DNA of 9,223 bases from an uncultured Paracoccaceae bacterium (GTDB taxonomy: Bacteria; Pseudomonadota; Alphaproteobacteria; Rhodobacterales; Rhodobacteraceae): positions 1 to 9,223 of the forward strand of contig CALEZJ010000150.1 of NCBI GenBank assembly GCA_937927885.1. The letters run 5' to 3'. Below, piece after piece: positions 1 to 6,623 of the stretch. The translations under genes were made by a program, and so were the position numbers. The notes beneath the pieces were generated by a model. It worked only from the letters and a program-made list of their open reading frames with translations, did no database searches and had not been told where the DNA came from. How positions within the stretch are numbered: the first letter of the stretch is position 1; every line of letters begins with the position of its first letter.

Positions 1-133
1 TGCCAAGAGGGCCCGCGGGCGTACGCGTGGTAATCACCGCGACCCCGGTCGCAAAGGCCCCCAGCGCATCGCGAAAGGCCCGTTCCTGCCCCGGCCCGGG
101 AATCACACTGCGTTCATCGTCGTTGTCTGTCAC
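1..133 (-). CDS. Flavin reductase-like domain protein, N-terminal 44 codons (partial)
   Basis: The gene reads leftward and leaves the window at position 1, so only its first 44 residues are visible. Residues 20-36 read FRDALGAFATGVAVITT, which matches the opening of the flavin reductase-like (FMN-binding split-barrel, HpaC/RutF-type) domain. Members of that family reduce FMN or FAD with NAD(P)H, often to feed a two-component monooxygenase; which partner applies here cannot be told. I chose the GTG at 131-133 because AGGGG lies five bases upstream of it and an in-frame stop at 164-166 leaves no ATG in between. The first 19 residues are a short acidic leader before the domain. It diverges from the nucleoside hydrolase across 125 bp. 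The family call is fairly secure from the motif; the substrate and role are unknown. Confidence 0.75.
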   Translation of the reverse strand, partial: MTDNDDERSVIPGPGQERAFRDALGAFATGVAVITTRTPAGPLG

Positions 134-204
134 GTCAGCCCCTGCTCGCCGCCCGATCCTGCGCTAGATAGCACATGGGCGGCAGTGTTCCAGTCGCTCT
201 CGAC

Positions 205-229
205 ACGTCAGGACGTCAACGTTAACGTC
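205..229. promoter_or_regulatory. Candidate operator: clustered ACGT palindromes
   Basis: The 125-bp gap between the two divergent genes holds four ACGT cores at 205, 213, 219 and 225. They form a perfect GACGTC palindrome (212-217), a perfect ACGTTAACGT palindrome (219-228), and a near-perfect GTCAACGTTAAC dyad (215-226). The last has the central CG typical of LacI-family operators, the regulator class often found with nucleoside catabolism genes. The cluster lies 30-54 bp before the nucleoside hydrolase start. That it is an operator is inference; no regulator gene is visible. Confidence 0.35.
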
Positions 230-258
230 GCCGTCTCGCAATTGACAGGCAAGGCTCC

Positions 259-1191
259 ATGGCGCGCAAGATCATCATAGACACCGACCCCGGACAGGAC
301 GACGCCGTCGCCATTCTGCTGGCGCTTGCGTCGCCCGAGATCGAGGTGCTGGGGATCACCTGCGTCGCCGGAAACGTGCCCCTGGCAATGACCCAGCGCA
401 ATGCCCGGATGATCTGCGAATTGGCAAAGCGACCGGATATCAAGGTGTTCGCAGGCTGCGACCGACCGATGCGCCGCAAACTGGTGACGGCGGAACATGT
501 GCATGGCAAGACCGGCCTCGACGGCGCGGAATTGCCCGAACCCGTCATGCCGCTGCAGGAGCGGCACGCTGTCGATTTCCTGATCGAGACCTTGCGCGCT
601 GAAACTCCAGGGAGCGTCACGCTGGTCCCCATCGGTCCGTTGACCAACATCGCCACCGCGATGCAGCGCGCGCCTGATATCGTACCGCGCATCGGGCAGA
701 TCGTCCTGATGGGCGGGGCCTATTTCGAGGTCGGCAACATCACCCCCGCGGCCGAGTTCAACATCTATGTCGATCCCGAGGCGGCGGCCATCGTCTTTGG
801 CTCGGGCGTGCCATTGACCGTGATGCCGCTCGACGTGACCCACAAGGCGCTGACCACGCGGCCCCGGATCGAGGCGTTTCGGGCTCTGGGCCCCGTGGGC
901 GAGGTGGTCTCCGGCTGGACCGATTTCTTCGAGCGCTTCGACATGGAGAAATACGGCTCGGAGGGTGCCCCACTGCACGACCCCTGCACGGTGGCCTGGA
1001 TTCTTCGGCCGGATCTGTTCACCGGGCGGCAGATCAATGTCGAGATCGAAACCCACAGCGAACTGACCCTGGGCATGACGGTGGCCGACTGGTGGGGGAT
1101 CACCACGCGGCCAAAGAATGCGTTCTTTGTCGGGGGCGTGGATGCGGACGGATTCTATGCGCTGTTGACCGAGCGGCTTGCGCGGCTCTGA
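259..1191 (+). CDS. Nucleoside hydrolase (IunH/Rih family)
   Basis: This enzyme hydrolyses the N-glycosidic bond of ribonucleosides to a free base and ribose, feeding purine or pyrimidine salvage, probably in the cytoplasm since no signal peptide is seen. The 310-residue length is normal for the family. The calcium-binding motif DTDPGQDD is at residues 8-15. Other family landmarks are Asn40 in AGN, HGKTGL at 82-87, IGPLTNIA at 125-132, MGG at 151-153, EFNIYVDPEAA at 166-176, and the catalytic His240-Asp241 pair in LHDP. No key residue is missing. The ATG at 259 is supported by AAGG four bases upstream and by the DTDPG motif falling at the usual distance from the start. Substrate preference (purine, pyrimidine or non-specific) cannot be read from these motifs, so no Rih letter is given. 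It is monocistronic and diverges from a flavin reductase-like gene. Confidence 0.95.
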   Translation: MARKIIIDTDPGQDDAVAILLALASPEIEVLGITCVAGNVPLAMTQRNARMICELAKRPDIKVFAGCDRPMRRKLVTAEHVHGKTGLDGAELPEPVMPLQERHAVDFLIETLRAETPGSVTLVPIGPLTNIATAMQRAPDIVPRIGQIVLMGGAYFEVGNITPAAEFNIYVDPEAAAIVFGSGVPLTVMPLDVTHKALTTRPRIEAFRALGPVGEVVSGWTDFFERFDMEKYGSEGAPLHDPCTVAWILRPDLFTGRQINVEIETHSELTLGMTVADWWGITTRPKNAFFVGGVDADGFYALLTERLARL

Positions 1192-1224
1192 GGTCTGCCT
1201 GCGGCGGCGGGGGCGGCGCGTCTC

Positions 1225-1243
1225 GGGCCCCGTTCAGGGGCCC
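1225..1243 (+). terminator. GC hairpin after nucleoside hydrolase
   Basis: A perfect 7-bp stem, GGGCCCC with GGGGCCC around the loop gttca, starts 33 bp after the nucleoside hydrolase stop. There is no run of T after it, so it is not a classical intrinsic terminator. Its place after a gene and before the TATTT motif resembles the arrangement after the dehydrogenase gene at 7821-7886. Confidence 0.45.
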
Positions 1244-1289
1244 CACGGCCCTTCCGGCGCAGGACGGGCTCCGGGGGCAAACGAGGATT

Positions 1290-1349
1290 TGCGTATTTAA
1301 GGCAGAATGAAGGGCTGATCGTGCCTCTTCATTCTGCTCCAAATACGCA
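1290..1349. repeat. Long imperfect inverted repeat between convergent genes
   Basis: The left arm has TGCGTATTT (1290-1298) and GCAGAATGAAG (1302-1312); the right arm has CTTCATTCTGC (1327-1337) and AAATACGCA (1341-1349). The two blocks give 11 and 9 paired bases, separated by a three-base internal mismatch (with one possible G-U pair), around a 14-base loop. The stem is AT-richer than its surroundings. It sits midway between nucleoside hydrolase and ychF, which converge here. Each arm, read in the direction of the gene behind it, is a version of the same motif seen at 7863-7886. A role as bidirectional terminator or 3'-end protector is inferred. Confidence 0.7.
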
Positions 1350-1387
1350 TCTTGATCGCACTGCAAAACCGCGCGGACAGCGGATGA

Positions 1388-1403
1388 GGGCGAGGGTTCG
1401 CCC
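1388..1403 (-). terminator. ychF: Hairpin just after ychF stop
   Basis: A perfect 6-bp stem (GGGCGA with TCGCCC, four-base loop) begins five bases after the ychF stop codon. No T-run follows on the minus strand, so it may stall or protect the transcript end rather than act as a classical intrinsic terminator. The larger inverted repeat at 1290-1349 lies further downstream. Confidence 0.45.
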
Positions 1404-1408
1404 GGCCG

Positions 1409-2506
1409 TCAGGCGTTGAAGAGGAAATGCAGGACGTCGCCGTCTTTCACTTCATAGGTCTTGCCTTCAACGCGGAATTTTCCCGCTTCCTTGGCACCGG
1501 CCTCGCCCTTGCCTGCGACGTAATCGGCATAGGCGATGGTTTCTGCGCGGATGAAGCCCTTTTCAAAATCGCCGTGGATCACGCCTGCCGCCTGCGGGGC
1601 CAACGTGCCCCGGGTGATGGTCCAGGCACGCGCTTCCTTGGGGCCGACGGTGAAATAGGTTTGCAGGCCAAGAAGATCATACCCGGCCCGGATCAGACGG
1701 TCGAGGCCGGCTTCCTCCAGTCCCATTTCCTGAAGGAACATCGCTGCTTCCTCTGTGGGAAGCTGGCTGATCTCTTCCTCGATGCGTGCCGAGATCACCA
1801 CAAACCCGGCCCCCTGCGCGGTCGCCATCTGCGCCACGCGCGCGGTCTGGGCATTGCCGGTCGCGGCCGAGGATTCCTCGACGTTGCAGACATAAAGCAC
1901 GGGCTTCGCGGTTAGCAATTGCAGCATGCGCCACGCCTTGGCGTCATCGGCCGAAACTGTGACGCTGCGCGCGGGTCTGCCGTCCTCCAGTGCCTTTTGT
2001 GCAAGGACCAGCAGGCGGTCCTGATCGGCGGCCTCCTTGTCGGCGCCTTTCAGTTTGCGGGCAAGGTTGGCGCGGCGGCGTTCGATGCTCTCGAGGTCGG
2101 CCAGCATCAGTTCGGTTTCGATGGTTTCGGCGTCCGCCACCGGGTCGATGCGCCCCTCGACATGGGTAATGTCGCCGTCTTCAAAGCAGCGCAGCACATG
2201 GGCGATGGCGTCGCACTCGCGGATATTGGCCAGGAACTGGTTGCCCAGCCCCTCGCCCTTAGACGCCCCGCGCACCAGTCCCGCGATGTCGACAAAGGTC
2301 ATGCGGGTGGGGATGATCTGCCTTGAACCGGCGATGGATGCCAGGGTTTCGAGGCGGGCGTCGGGCACCGCCACTTCGCCCACGTTGGGCTCGATTGTGC
2401 AAAAGGGAAAGTTCGCCGCCTGCGCCGCCGCCGTGCGGGTCAGCGCGTTGAACAGGGTCGATTTGCCGACATTCGGCAGACCCACGATGCCCATCTTGAA
2501 ACCCAT
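1409..2506 (-). CDS. ychF: Redox-regulated ATPase YchF (OLA1 family)
   Basis: YchF is a universally conserved, ribosome-associated P-loop enzyme of the Obg group that prefers ATP to GTP and is linked to translation and the oxidative stress response. The 365 residues match the family's usual length. The Walker A/G1 motif GLPNVGKST is at 9-17 and the G3 motif DIAG at 73-76. The G4 position reads NVEE at 208-211 instead of NKxD, the change that explains ATP preference. ISA (G5) is at 238-240. A helical insertion occupies about 130-175, and the C-terminal TGS domain about 281-365, ending in VLHFLFNA. Cys36 in the FCTIEP segment corresponds to the conserved Cys implicated in redox sensing in E. 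coli. The ATG at 2506 has AGGGG five bases upstream. It is the last gene of a probable three-gene unit, 60 bp behind the small membrane protein gene. Confidence 0.97.
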   Translation of the reverse strand: MGFKMGIVGLPNVGKSTLFNALTRTAAAQAANFPFCTIEPNVGEVAVPDARLETLASIAGSRQIIPTRMTFVDIAGLVRGASKGEGLGNQFLANIRECDAIAHVLRCFEDGDITHVEGRIDPVADAETIETELMLADLESIERRRANLARKLKGADKEAADQDRLLVLAQKALEDGRPARSVTVSADDAKAWRMLQLLTAKPVLYVCNVEESSAATGNAQTARVAQMATAQGAGFVVISARIEEEISQLPTEEAAMFLQEMGLEEAGLDRLIRAGYDLLGLQTYFTVGPKEARAWTITRGTLAPQAAGVIHGDFEKGFIRAETIAYADYVAGKGEAGAKEAGKFRVEGKTYEVKDGDVLHFLFNA

Positions 2507-2566
2507 CTCGACCCCTCATGCGCTGTTCGGGGCGCTTCTAGGGGTTTGGCGCGCGCGGGGCAAGGC

Positions 2567-2980
2567 TCAGAAGGGTTTGGCGACGACGACCCAAAGAATG
2601 GCGATCGCGCCCAGCACGCTGACCTCGTTGAAGATCCGCAGGTAAAGGTCGCTTTCGCGGAAGACGCCGCGTCTTGCGCGCGCAACCAGCACCCCGGTCC
2701 AGACGTAGTGTCCCGCCAGCGCCGCAACCAGCGTCAGCTTGACATGCACCCATGGCGCGAAGCTCCAGACCGCCCAGCCCAGCCACAACCCGCTGAGCAC
2801 TGCGATCACCGCCAGCCCTGCCGAGAAGCGATAGAGCCGATAGGTCAGATCGCCCAGCGGACCCTGCCGTCCACTCGCGATAAAGTCCCGTTTCCAATAG
2901 ATGATCGCCCGCGGGACCGCGAAGATCGAGGTCATCCATCCCATGACGCAGAGAATATGCAGAATCTTGAGCCAGTCCAT
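2567..2980 (-). CDS. Small four-helix membrane protein, HemJ/CopD superfamily
   Basis: The 137-residue protein has about four hydrophobic segments (roughly 5-23, 52-72, 78-100 and 117-134). It carries the landmarks of the HemJ (UPF0093) group within the CopD-like superfamily: His8 in the first helix, VPR at 22-24, WVHVKL at 77-82, His91, FNEV at 117-120 and the terminal VAKPF. HemJ oxidises protoporphyrinogen IX in haem synthesis, using a haem bound through the first-helix His; CopD-type proteins are linked to copper. The sequence favours HemJ-like, but the neighbours (a glucan-type transferase and ychF) do not suggest haem synthesis, so it may be a paralogue with another job. I start it at the ATG at 2978-2980, since MDWLKILHI aligns with HemJ starts. 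A GTG at 3035-3037 would add 19 residues with no membrane character. The Shine-Dalgarno signal is weak, suggesting coupling to the gene upstream. Confidence 0.75.
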   Translation of the reverse strand: MDWLKILHILCVMGWMTSIFAVPRAIIYWKRDFIASGRQGPLGDLTYRLYRFSAGLAVIAVLSGLWLGWAVWSFAPWVHVKLTLVAALAGHYVWTGVLVARARRGVFRESDLYLRIFNEVSVLGAIAILWVVVAKPF

Positions 2981-3040
2981 GCGGTCAGGATTGCCCTGTG
3001 CGGGCCGGGGAAACAAGGGGCCGCGCGCGGCCTCCACGGT

Positions 3041-4657
3041 TTATTCCGTGGTCTCCGCCCAAAGGAAAGCCGAGAGGGCGGCATCGCCGCTGATCATCGC
3101 ATCCAGGGTCGCAACGCCCCAGCGCGCCACGAGACTGGGCTCGGAGGCGGTCAGCAGGGACCGTCCCAGCCCCGCGGAGGTCCCAGGCGCGGTAAAGCCC
3201 AGCCATTCCAGAATCGTCGGGTAGACGTCGATCATTGACCCCGTGGTGTCGATAACACGCCCAGATCCGGTTTCGCCGATCAGCATGACGGTATTCGCCA
3301 ATGCGAGTTCCGGCCGGACCGCCAGAGGAAACGGGCTGTGGTTCAGATGGTCCGACAGCACGATGATGCGCAGTGGTCGGCCACGCGCAGCCTCGACATG
3401 AGCGCGGCGCAGGTCGGTGATGTAGGCCAGCGTGTCCTCAAGCGTGCATCGCGCCGTTGCGACGATGTCGGTGGATTGCTCGGCCCGACCGGACCGGGTG
3501 CATCGGCGTGACAGGTACCCGTTCACCCCGTGTGGGCCGATGGTTTCCACGATTTGCAGGAAAGGCGCCGGAGCGTGCAGCAGTCCGGCCAGACGCAGTC
3601 GGGCGGTGTCGAAGGTCAACTGGTCGTCCAGCACCCAGCCCACCAGCGCCGCTTCGATCACGTCCGGAGCGTGCAGACGACGAAATCCCGCGAGGCCGAG
3701 CGGTTCGGCCACGCCATGCGTGCGGTAAAAGGTATCGATGCCGGCAAACCCTTCATCCGCGCCGACGATATAGTCCATGGCATAGCCCCGTTCGCCCAAA
3801 ACGTCGGTCAGGCAGGTCAGGCGTGGCAGAAAGCGTTCGACGACACCGAAATTGTTCAGACCGATCAGTCCCCTTGGCAGCAGCGGAACCCCGCATTGCG
3901 ACGCAACCATGCCGGCCAGGCTCCATCCGGTGCCGATGATCTGTCCGACATTGACGAAGGTCAGCGCGTCGGGCTCCAGCATGCGCAGGGGATCATAGGC
4001 GCCCGGATAGGCCTGGGCATCGGAAAATCTCCGATCTGTCCCTTCGAGATAGATCAGCGCGATATCGGGCAGGGGAGTGGGCGAGACCAGTCGGTCGAGC
4101 AGCCTGAACTCTGCGACGAGATCGGCCTCGGGCGGCGGAAAGACCAGGCGTTGCGCCGCAGCCGAGACGATGGGATTGCCGACCAGCAGGCCCAGGATCG
4201 CGAGACCCAGCAACCCGCGGCGCACTTGCCAGAGGTTCGACAGCAGCACCAGCGCCAGCACGACCAGGATCAGGGCCACGCTGACCTTCAGGATCTCGCT
4301 GTCCAGGCCCCCCAGTCCCGCGCCCTGCATGCCGAATTCGACGTGAAACAGCATGGACAGCATATCCACCCGGCCAAACCCGCGCGCGATCACTGCAAAG
4401 GGCAGCGCAAGCAAGGCTGCGCCTGCCAGCCCCCAGATCAACGCGCGCGATTGCCCCGCCGGTCGCCGCCACAATGCCCGGCCTCCCAGCGCCAACGCCA
4501 GAAGCAGGCACAGGATGGCAACCGCACCGGGCTTGTCGACACGAAAGCGCGGCAGCGTGACCGCCATTGTGCCCACGATCAGGGGAACAGCCAGCAATCC
4601 GCTCAGAACGAGGCGTCGGATGGAAAACCCTGACCATGCCGGAGCCGGTTGGCGCAC
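3041..4657 (-). CDS. OpgB/MdoB-like membrane phosphoglycerol transferase (sulfatase superfamily)
   Basis: The N-terminal ~170 residues hold about five membrane helices (near 13-34, 44-63, 72-92, 123-140 and 147-167), followed by a periplasmic alkaline-phosphatase/sulfatase-type domain. This layout is shared by OpgB, which moves phosphoglycerol from phosphatidylglycerol to periplasmic glucans, and by lipoteichoic acid synthases. OpgB-like signatures are YLEGTDR at 203-209 (metal-ligand Glu205), [18 protein letters not shown] at 242-259, [11 protein letters not shown] at 282-292, YRTHG at 311-315, [12 protein letters not shown] at 375-386 and VLSDHL at 433-438 (metal-binding Asp436/His437). Ser246 stands where E. 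coli OpgB, as I recall it, has Thr. At 538 residues it is much shorter than E. coli OpgB (763) and ends soon after the catalytic domain. The GTG start at 4655-4657 has AGAAGG ten bases upstream. It heads a probable unit with the HemJ-like gene and ychF. The acceptor substrate is not known. Confidence 0.8.
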   Translation of the reverse strand: MRQPAPAWSGFSIRRLVLSGLLAVPLIVGTMAVTLPRFRVDKPGAVAILCLLLALALGGRALWRRPAGQSRALIWGLAGAALLALPFAVIARGFGRVDMLSMLFHVEFGMQGAGLGGLDSEILKVSVALILVVLALVLLSNLWQVRRGLLGLAILGLLVGNPIVSAAAQRLVFPPPEADLVAEFRLLDRLVSPTPLPDIALIYLEGTDRRFSDAQAYPGAYDPLRMLEPDALTFVNVGQIIGTGWSLAGMVASQCGVPLLPRGLIGLNNFGVVERFLPRLTCLTDVLGERGYAMDYIVGADEGFAGIDTFYRTHGVAEPLGLAGFRRLHAPDVIEAALVGWVLDDQLTFDTARLRLAGLLHAPAPFLQIVETIGPHGVNGYLSRRCTRSGRAEQSTDIVATARCTLEDTLAYITDLRRAHVEAARGRPLRIIVLSDHLNHSPFPLAVRPELALANTVMLIGETGSGRVIDTTGSMIDVYPTILEWLGFTAPGTSAGLGRSLLTASEPSLVARWGVATLDAMISGDAALSAFLWAETTE

Positions 4658-4763
4658 GTCCCTGAGGCCTTCTGCTGCTCTTGCCGGGGAATTCGTTACA
4701 CTCCCGATTGATTTCCGTCGAGGATTTCTTCACATGCGACACGGACACAGCAAGGACATCCTG
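4658..4763. promoter_or_regulatory. Divergent promoter region for OpgB-like gene and trpA
   Basis: This 106-bp gap must carry the start signals of both divergent genes. A TACACT (4697-4702) could be a -10 box for trpA, but no good -35 box sits at the right distance, so individual boxes are not assigned. I see no trp leader peptide with clustered Trp codons and no attenuator-like stem pair, so classical trp attenuation is unlikely here. Confidence 0.4.
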
Positions 4764-5555
4764 ATGACCCGCATCGACCGTCGATTCGCCGAACTCAAAC
4801 GCCAGGGCCGCAAGGCCTTTGTCACCTATATCATGGGCGGCGATCCGGATGTGGCGACGTCCCTGGCCGTGATGAAGGGGCTGCCGGGTGCCGGGGTCGA
4901 CATCATCGAGCTGGGCATGCCCTTTACCGACCCGATGGCGGACGGCCCGACGATCCAGTTGGCCGGGCAGCGCGCGCTGGATGGCGGGATGACCATGGAT
5001 CAGGTCCTGGACATGGTGCGGGCCTTTCGCGCCGGGGATCAGGCGACCCCCATCGTGCTGATGGGCTATTACAACCCGATCTATTCGCGCGGCGTCGACC
5101 GTTTTCTGGCCGAGGCGCGCGAGGCCGGGATCGACGGGCTGATCGTCGTCGACCTGCCGCCCGAGGAAGACAGCGAATTGTGCCTGCCCGCGCAGGCGGC
5201 GGGGCTGAACTTCATCCGGCTGGCGACGCCCACCACCGATGCGGCGCGGCTGCCCAAGGTGCTGCAGAATACCTCGGGTTTCGTCTATTACGTCTCGGTC
5301 ACCGGAATCACCGGGGCTGCGGCGGCGCAGGCGGCCGATGTGGGCCCCGAGGTGGCGCGCATCAAGGCCTCGACCGACCTGCCGGTGATCGTCGGCTTTG
5401 GCATTACCACGCCCGAGGCCGCGCAGGCGATTGCCTCGGTCGCCGATGGCTGCGTCGTGGGCTCGGCGATCGTCAAGGAGATCGGCGCGGGAAGGCCGGT
5501 CGATCAGGTGCTGGCCTTCGTGGCTACTCTGGCTGCGGGAGCGCACCGGGGGTGA
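4764..5555 (+). CDS. trpA: Tryptophan synthase alpha subunit
   Basis: TrpA cleaves indole-3-glycerol phosphate to indole and glyceraldehyde 3-phosphate in the last stage of tryptophan synthesis, passing indole through a tunnel to TrpB. The 263 residues form a full-length TIM barrel (E. coli TrpA has 268). The catalytic pair falls at its canonical numbers: Glu49 in [11 protein letters not shown] and Asp60 in MADGPTIQ. Other landmarks are [10 protein letters not shown], the IVVDLPPEE segment before the flexible loop, [11 protein letters not shown], and the phosphate-binding GFGI and GSAIV segments near the C-terminus. I chose the ATG at 4764 because AGGA lies seven bases upstream and because it gives the canonical catalytic numbering; an in-frame ATG at 4734 would add ten residues. 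trpB is not adjacent: the upstream neighbour is a divergent envelope gene and the downstream one is the convergent argC. Confidence 0.98.
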   Translation: MTRIDRRFAELKRQGRKAFVTYIMGGDPDVATSLAVMKGLPGAGVDIIELGMPFTDPMADGPTIQLAGQRALDGGMTMDQVLDMVRAFRAGDQATPIVLMGYYNPIYSRGVDRFLAEAREAGIDGLIVVDLPPEEDSELCLPAQAAGLNFIRLATPTTDAARLPKVLQNTSGFVYYVSVTGITGAAAAQAADVGPEVARIKASTDLPVIVGFGITTPEAAQAIASVADGCVVGSAIVKEIGAGRPVDQVLAFVATLAAGAHRG

Positions 5556-5558
5556 ATG

Positions 5559-5585
5559 GTAAGGTGGGGTTGAACCCCACCCTAC
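5559..5585. terminator. Bidirectional hairpin between trpA and argC
   Basis: The core stem is GGTGGGGT (5563-5570) with ACCCCACC (5574-5581) around a three-base loop. It extends past one mismatch to GTA/TAC, so the hairpin spans 27 of the 36 bases between the two convergent stops. It starts three bases after the trpA stop and lies six bases from the argC stop. There is no T-run on either side. Its symmetry and placement suggest that it ends or protects transcripts from both genes. Confidence 0.7.
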
Positions 5586-5591
5586 GCGGTG

Positions 5592-6509
5592 TCAAAGCCC
5601 GGCGCCCTCGTCGAGGCCCAGCATCAGGTTCAGGTTCTGCACCGCAGCGCCAGAGGCCCCCTTGCCCAGATTGTCCAGCACCGCGATCAGCGTCGCGGCA
5701 CCGGTCTTCGGATTGCCGTGCACGCTCAGGTCCAGCCGGTTGGTGCCGTTGAGGCGTTGCGGGTCGACGCGGGGTTCATGCGTCGCGGCAGGGACGAGTC
5801 CGACAAACCGTTCGCCCGCATAGGCCGCGCGCAGGGCTTCCTCGGCCTCGGTCATGCCCTTGGCACCCAATCCGGGCAAGTGCACCGCCACCGCCATCCC
5901 CTGCGCATACTGGCCGACCGAGGGGACAAAGACCGGGGTCTCGCTCAGCAGTCCATGGCGGGTGATCTCGGGAAGGTGCTTGTGGCCCTGCGACGCGGCA
6001 TAGAGAAAGCCCCCGTGTGCTGCGCCGGTTTCGAACTCCGCGATCATTGCCTTGCCGCCGCCCGAATAGCCCGAGATCCCCGAGATCGACAGCGCCCGCG
6101 CCGGGTCGATCAACCCGGCCTGCACCAGCGGGCGGATCAGCGCGATGGCGCAGGTTGACCAGCAACCGGGATTTGACACACGGGTTGCGCCGGCGATCGC
6201 TTCGCGCTGGCCCATGGCCATTTCGGGCAGGCCAAAGACCCAGTCCGACGCCGTCCGGTGCGCCGTCGAGGCGTCGATCAGCCGCGTGCCAAAGGGTTCG
6301 GCCAGCGCCGCCGCTTCGCGCGCGGCGTCGTCGGGCAGACAGAGGATCGCCACCTCGGCCTCGGCCAGCGCGTCGGCTCGGGCGGCGGGGTCCTTGCGGC
6401 GGGCGGGGTCGATCTGGATCAGGCGGATGTCGGTGCGCCCCACCAGACGCTCGCGGATCTGCAGCCCGGTGGTGCCAACCTCACCGTCGATGAAGACCGA
6501 ATGTGCCAT
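5592..6509 (-). CDS. argC: N-acetyl-gamma-glutamyl-phosphate reductase, type 2
   Basis: ArgC reduces N-acetyl-glutamyl phosphate to the semialdehyde with NADPH, the third step of arginine synthesis, in the cytoplasm. At 305 residues it belongs to the shorter type 2 group. The nucleotide-binding loop GEVGTTG is at 9-15. The catalytic Cys116 lies in VSNPGCWSTCAIALI. Further family segments are GISGYSGGGKAMI, GHKHLPEI, FVPSVGQYAQGM, and the C-terminal NPKTGAATLIAVLDNLGKGA followed by GAAVQNLNLMLG. The ATG at 6507-6509 is preceded by a strong GGGGGA six bases upstream and gives the expected start, MAHSVFIDGEVG; the frame stays open further upstream, but that stretch has no family resemblance. The gene stands alone, convergent with trpA and divergent from the lactate-type dehydrogenase, with no other arg gene in view. 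Confidence 0.97.
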   Translation of the reverse strand: MAHSVFIDGEVGTTGLQIRERLVGRTDIRLIQIDPARRKDPAARADALAEAEVAILCLPDDAAREAAALAEPFGTRLIDASTAHRTASDWVFGLPEMAMGQREAIAGATRVSNPGCWSTCAIALIRPLVQAGLIDPARALSISGISGYSGGGKAMIAEFETGAAHGGFLYAASQGHKHLPEITRHGLLSETPVFVPSVGQYAQGMAVAVHLPGLGAKGMTEAEEALRAAYAGERFVGLVPAATHEPRVDPQRLNGTNRLDLSVHGNPKTGAATLIAVLDNLGKGASGAAVQNLNLMLGLDEGAGL

Positions 6510-6565
6510 GTCAAATCCCCCGTATTCGGAAATCCGCGCATAGGCCATCGGGGCGCGCGGAGCAA

Positions 6566-6575
6566 GATTCGATTC
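6566..6575. other. Two abutting GANTC sites in a divergent promoter region
   Basis: GATTCGATTC contains two back-to-back GANTC sequences, the recognition site of the CcrM adenine methyltransferase found in most alphaproteobacteria. It lies 57 bp upstream of argC and 64 bp upstream of the dehydrogenase start, just before the candidate -35 box at 6585. The other GANTC sites I noticed in the window are single. A role in cell-cycle-linked control is only a possibility. Confidence 0.3.
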
Positions 6576-6584
6576 TGCGGAAGC

Positions 6585-6623
6585 TTGCAACACTGTGGGT
6601 GCGGTGGTAAGAAAAACTGACCA
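6585..6623 (+). promoter_or_regulatory. Candidate promoter and operator of the dehydrogenase
   Basis: TTGCAA (6585-6590), a 17-bp spacer and TAAGAA (6608-6613) form a plausible sigma-70-type promoter ending about 26 bp before the start codon. An inverted repeat with TGGT (6605-6608) and ACCA (6620-6623) overlaps the -10 box and the expected transcription start. TGGT/ACCA half-sites are typical of GntR/FadR-family regulators such as LldR. However, the 11-bp spacing is wider than the usual FadR-type operator, and no regulator gene is visible. Confidence 0.35.

Noticed and set aside
242..247. Perfect TTGACA as a -35 box for the nucleoside hydrolase
   Set aside because: It ends only 11 bases before the start codon, so a -10 box at normal spacing would fall inside the coding region.
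1092..1366. Small open frames across the nucleoside hydrolase end and the intergenic gap
   Set aside because: They depend on repeat and hairpin sequence, have no ribosome-binding site of note, and encode low-complexity Ala/Arg/Gly or Pro-rich peptides.
2981..3037. GTG start extending the HemJ-like protein by 19 residues
   Set aside because: The extra residues are Arg/Pro-rich with no family resemblance, while the ATG at 2980 begins exactly where HemJ-type proteins normally start.
3530..4633. Long plus-strand open frame (367 codons) opposite the OpgB-like gene
   Set aside because: Its translation is rich in Gln, Arg and His with no recognisable domain, and the opposite strand encodes a clear OpgB-like protein. 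It is a GC-rich antisense shadow.
4734..4763. Upstream in-frame ATG for trpA
   Set aside because: It lacks a good ribosome-binding site and would shift the catalytic Glu49/Asp60 away from canonical numbering; the ATG at 4764 has AGGA at ideal spacing.
3993..5546. Minus-strand open frame of 517 codons spanning the trpA/OpgB-like junction
   Set aside because: It runs antisense through the whole of trpA and out of frame through the OpgB-like gene, both of which have unmistakable motifs. The His/Arg/Gly-rich product has no family features.
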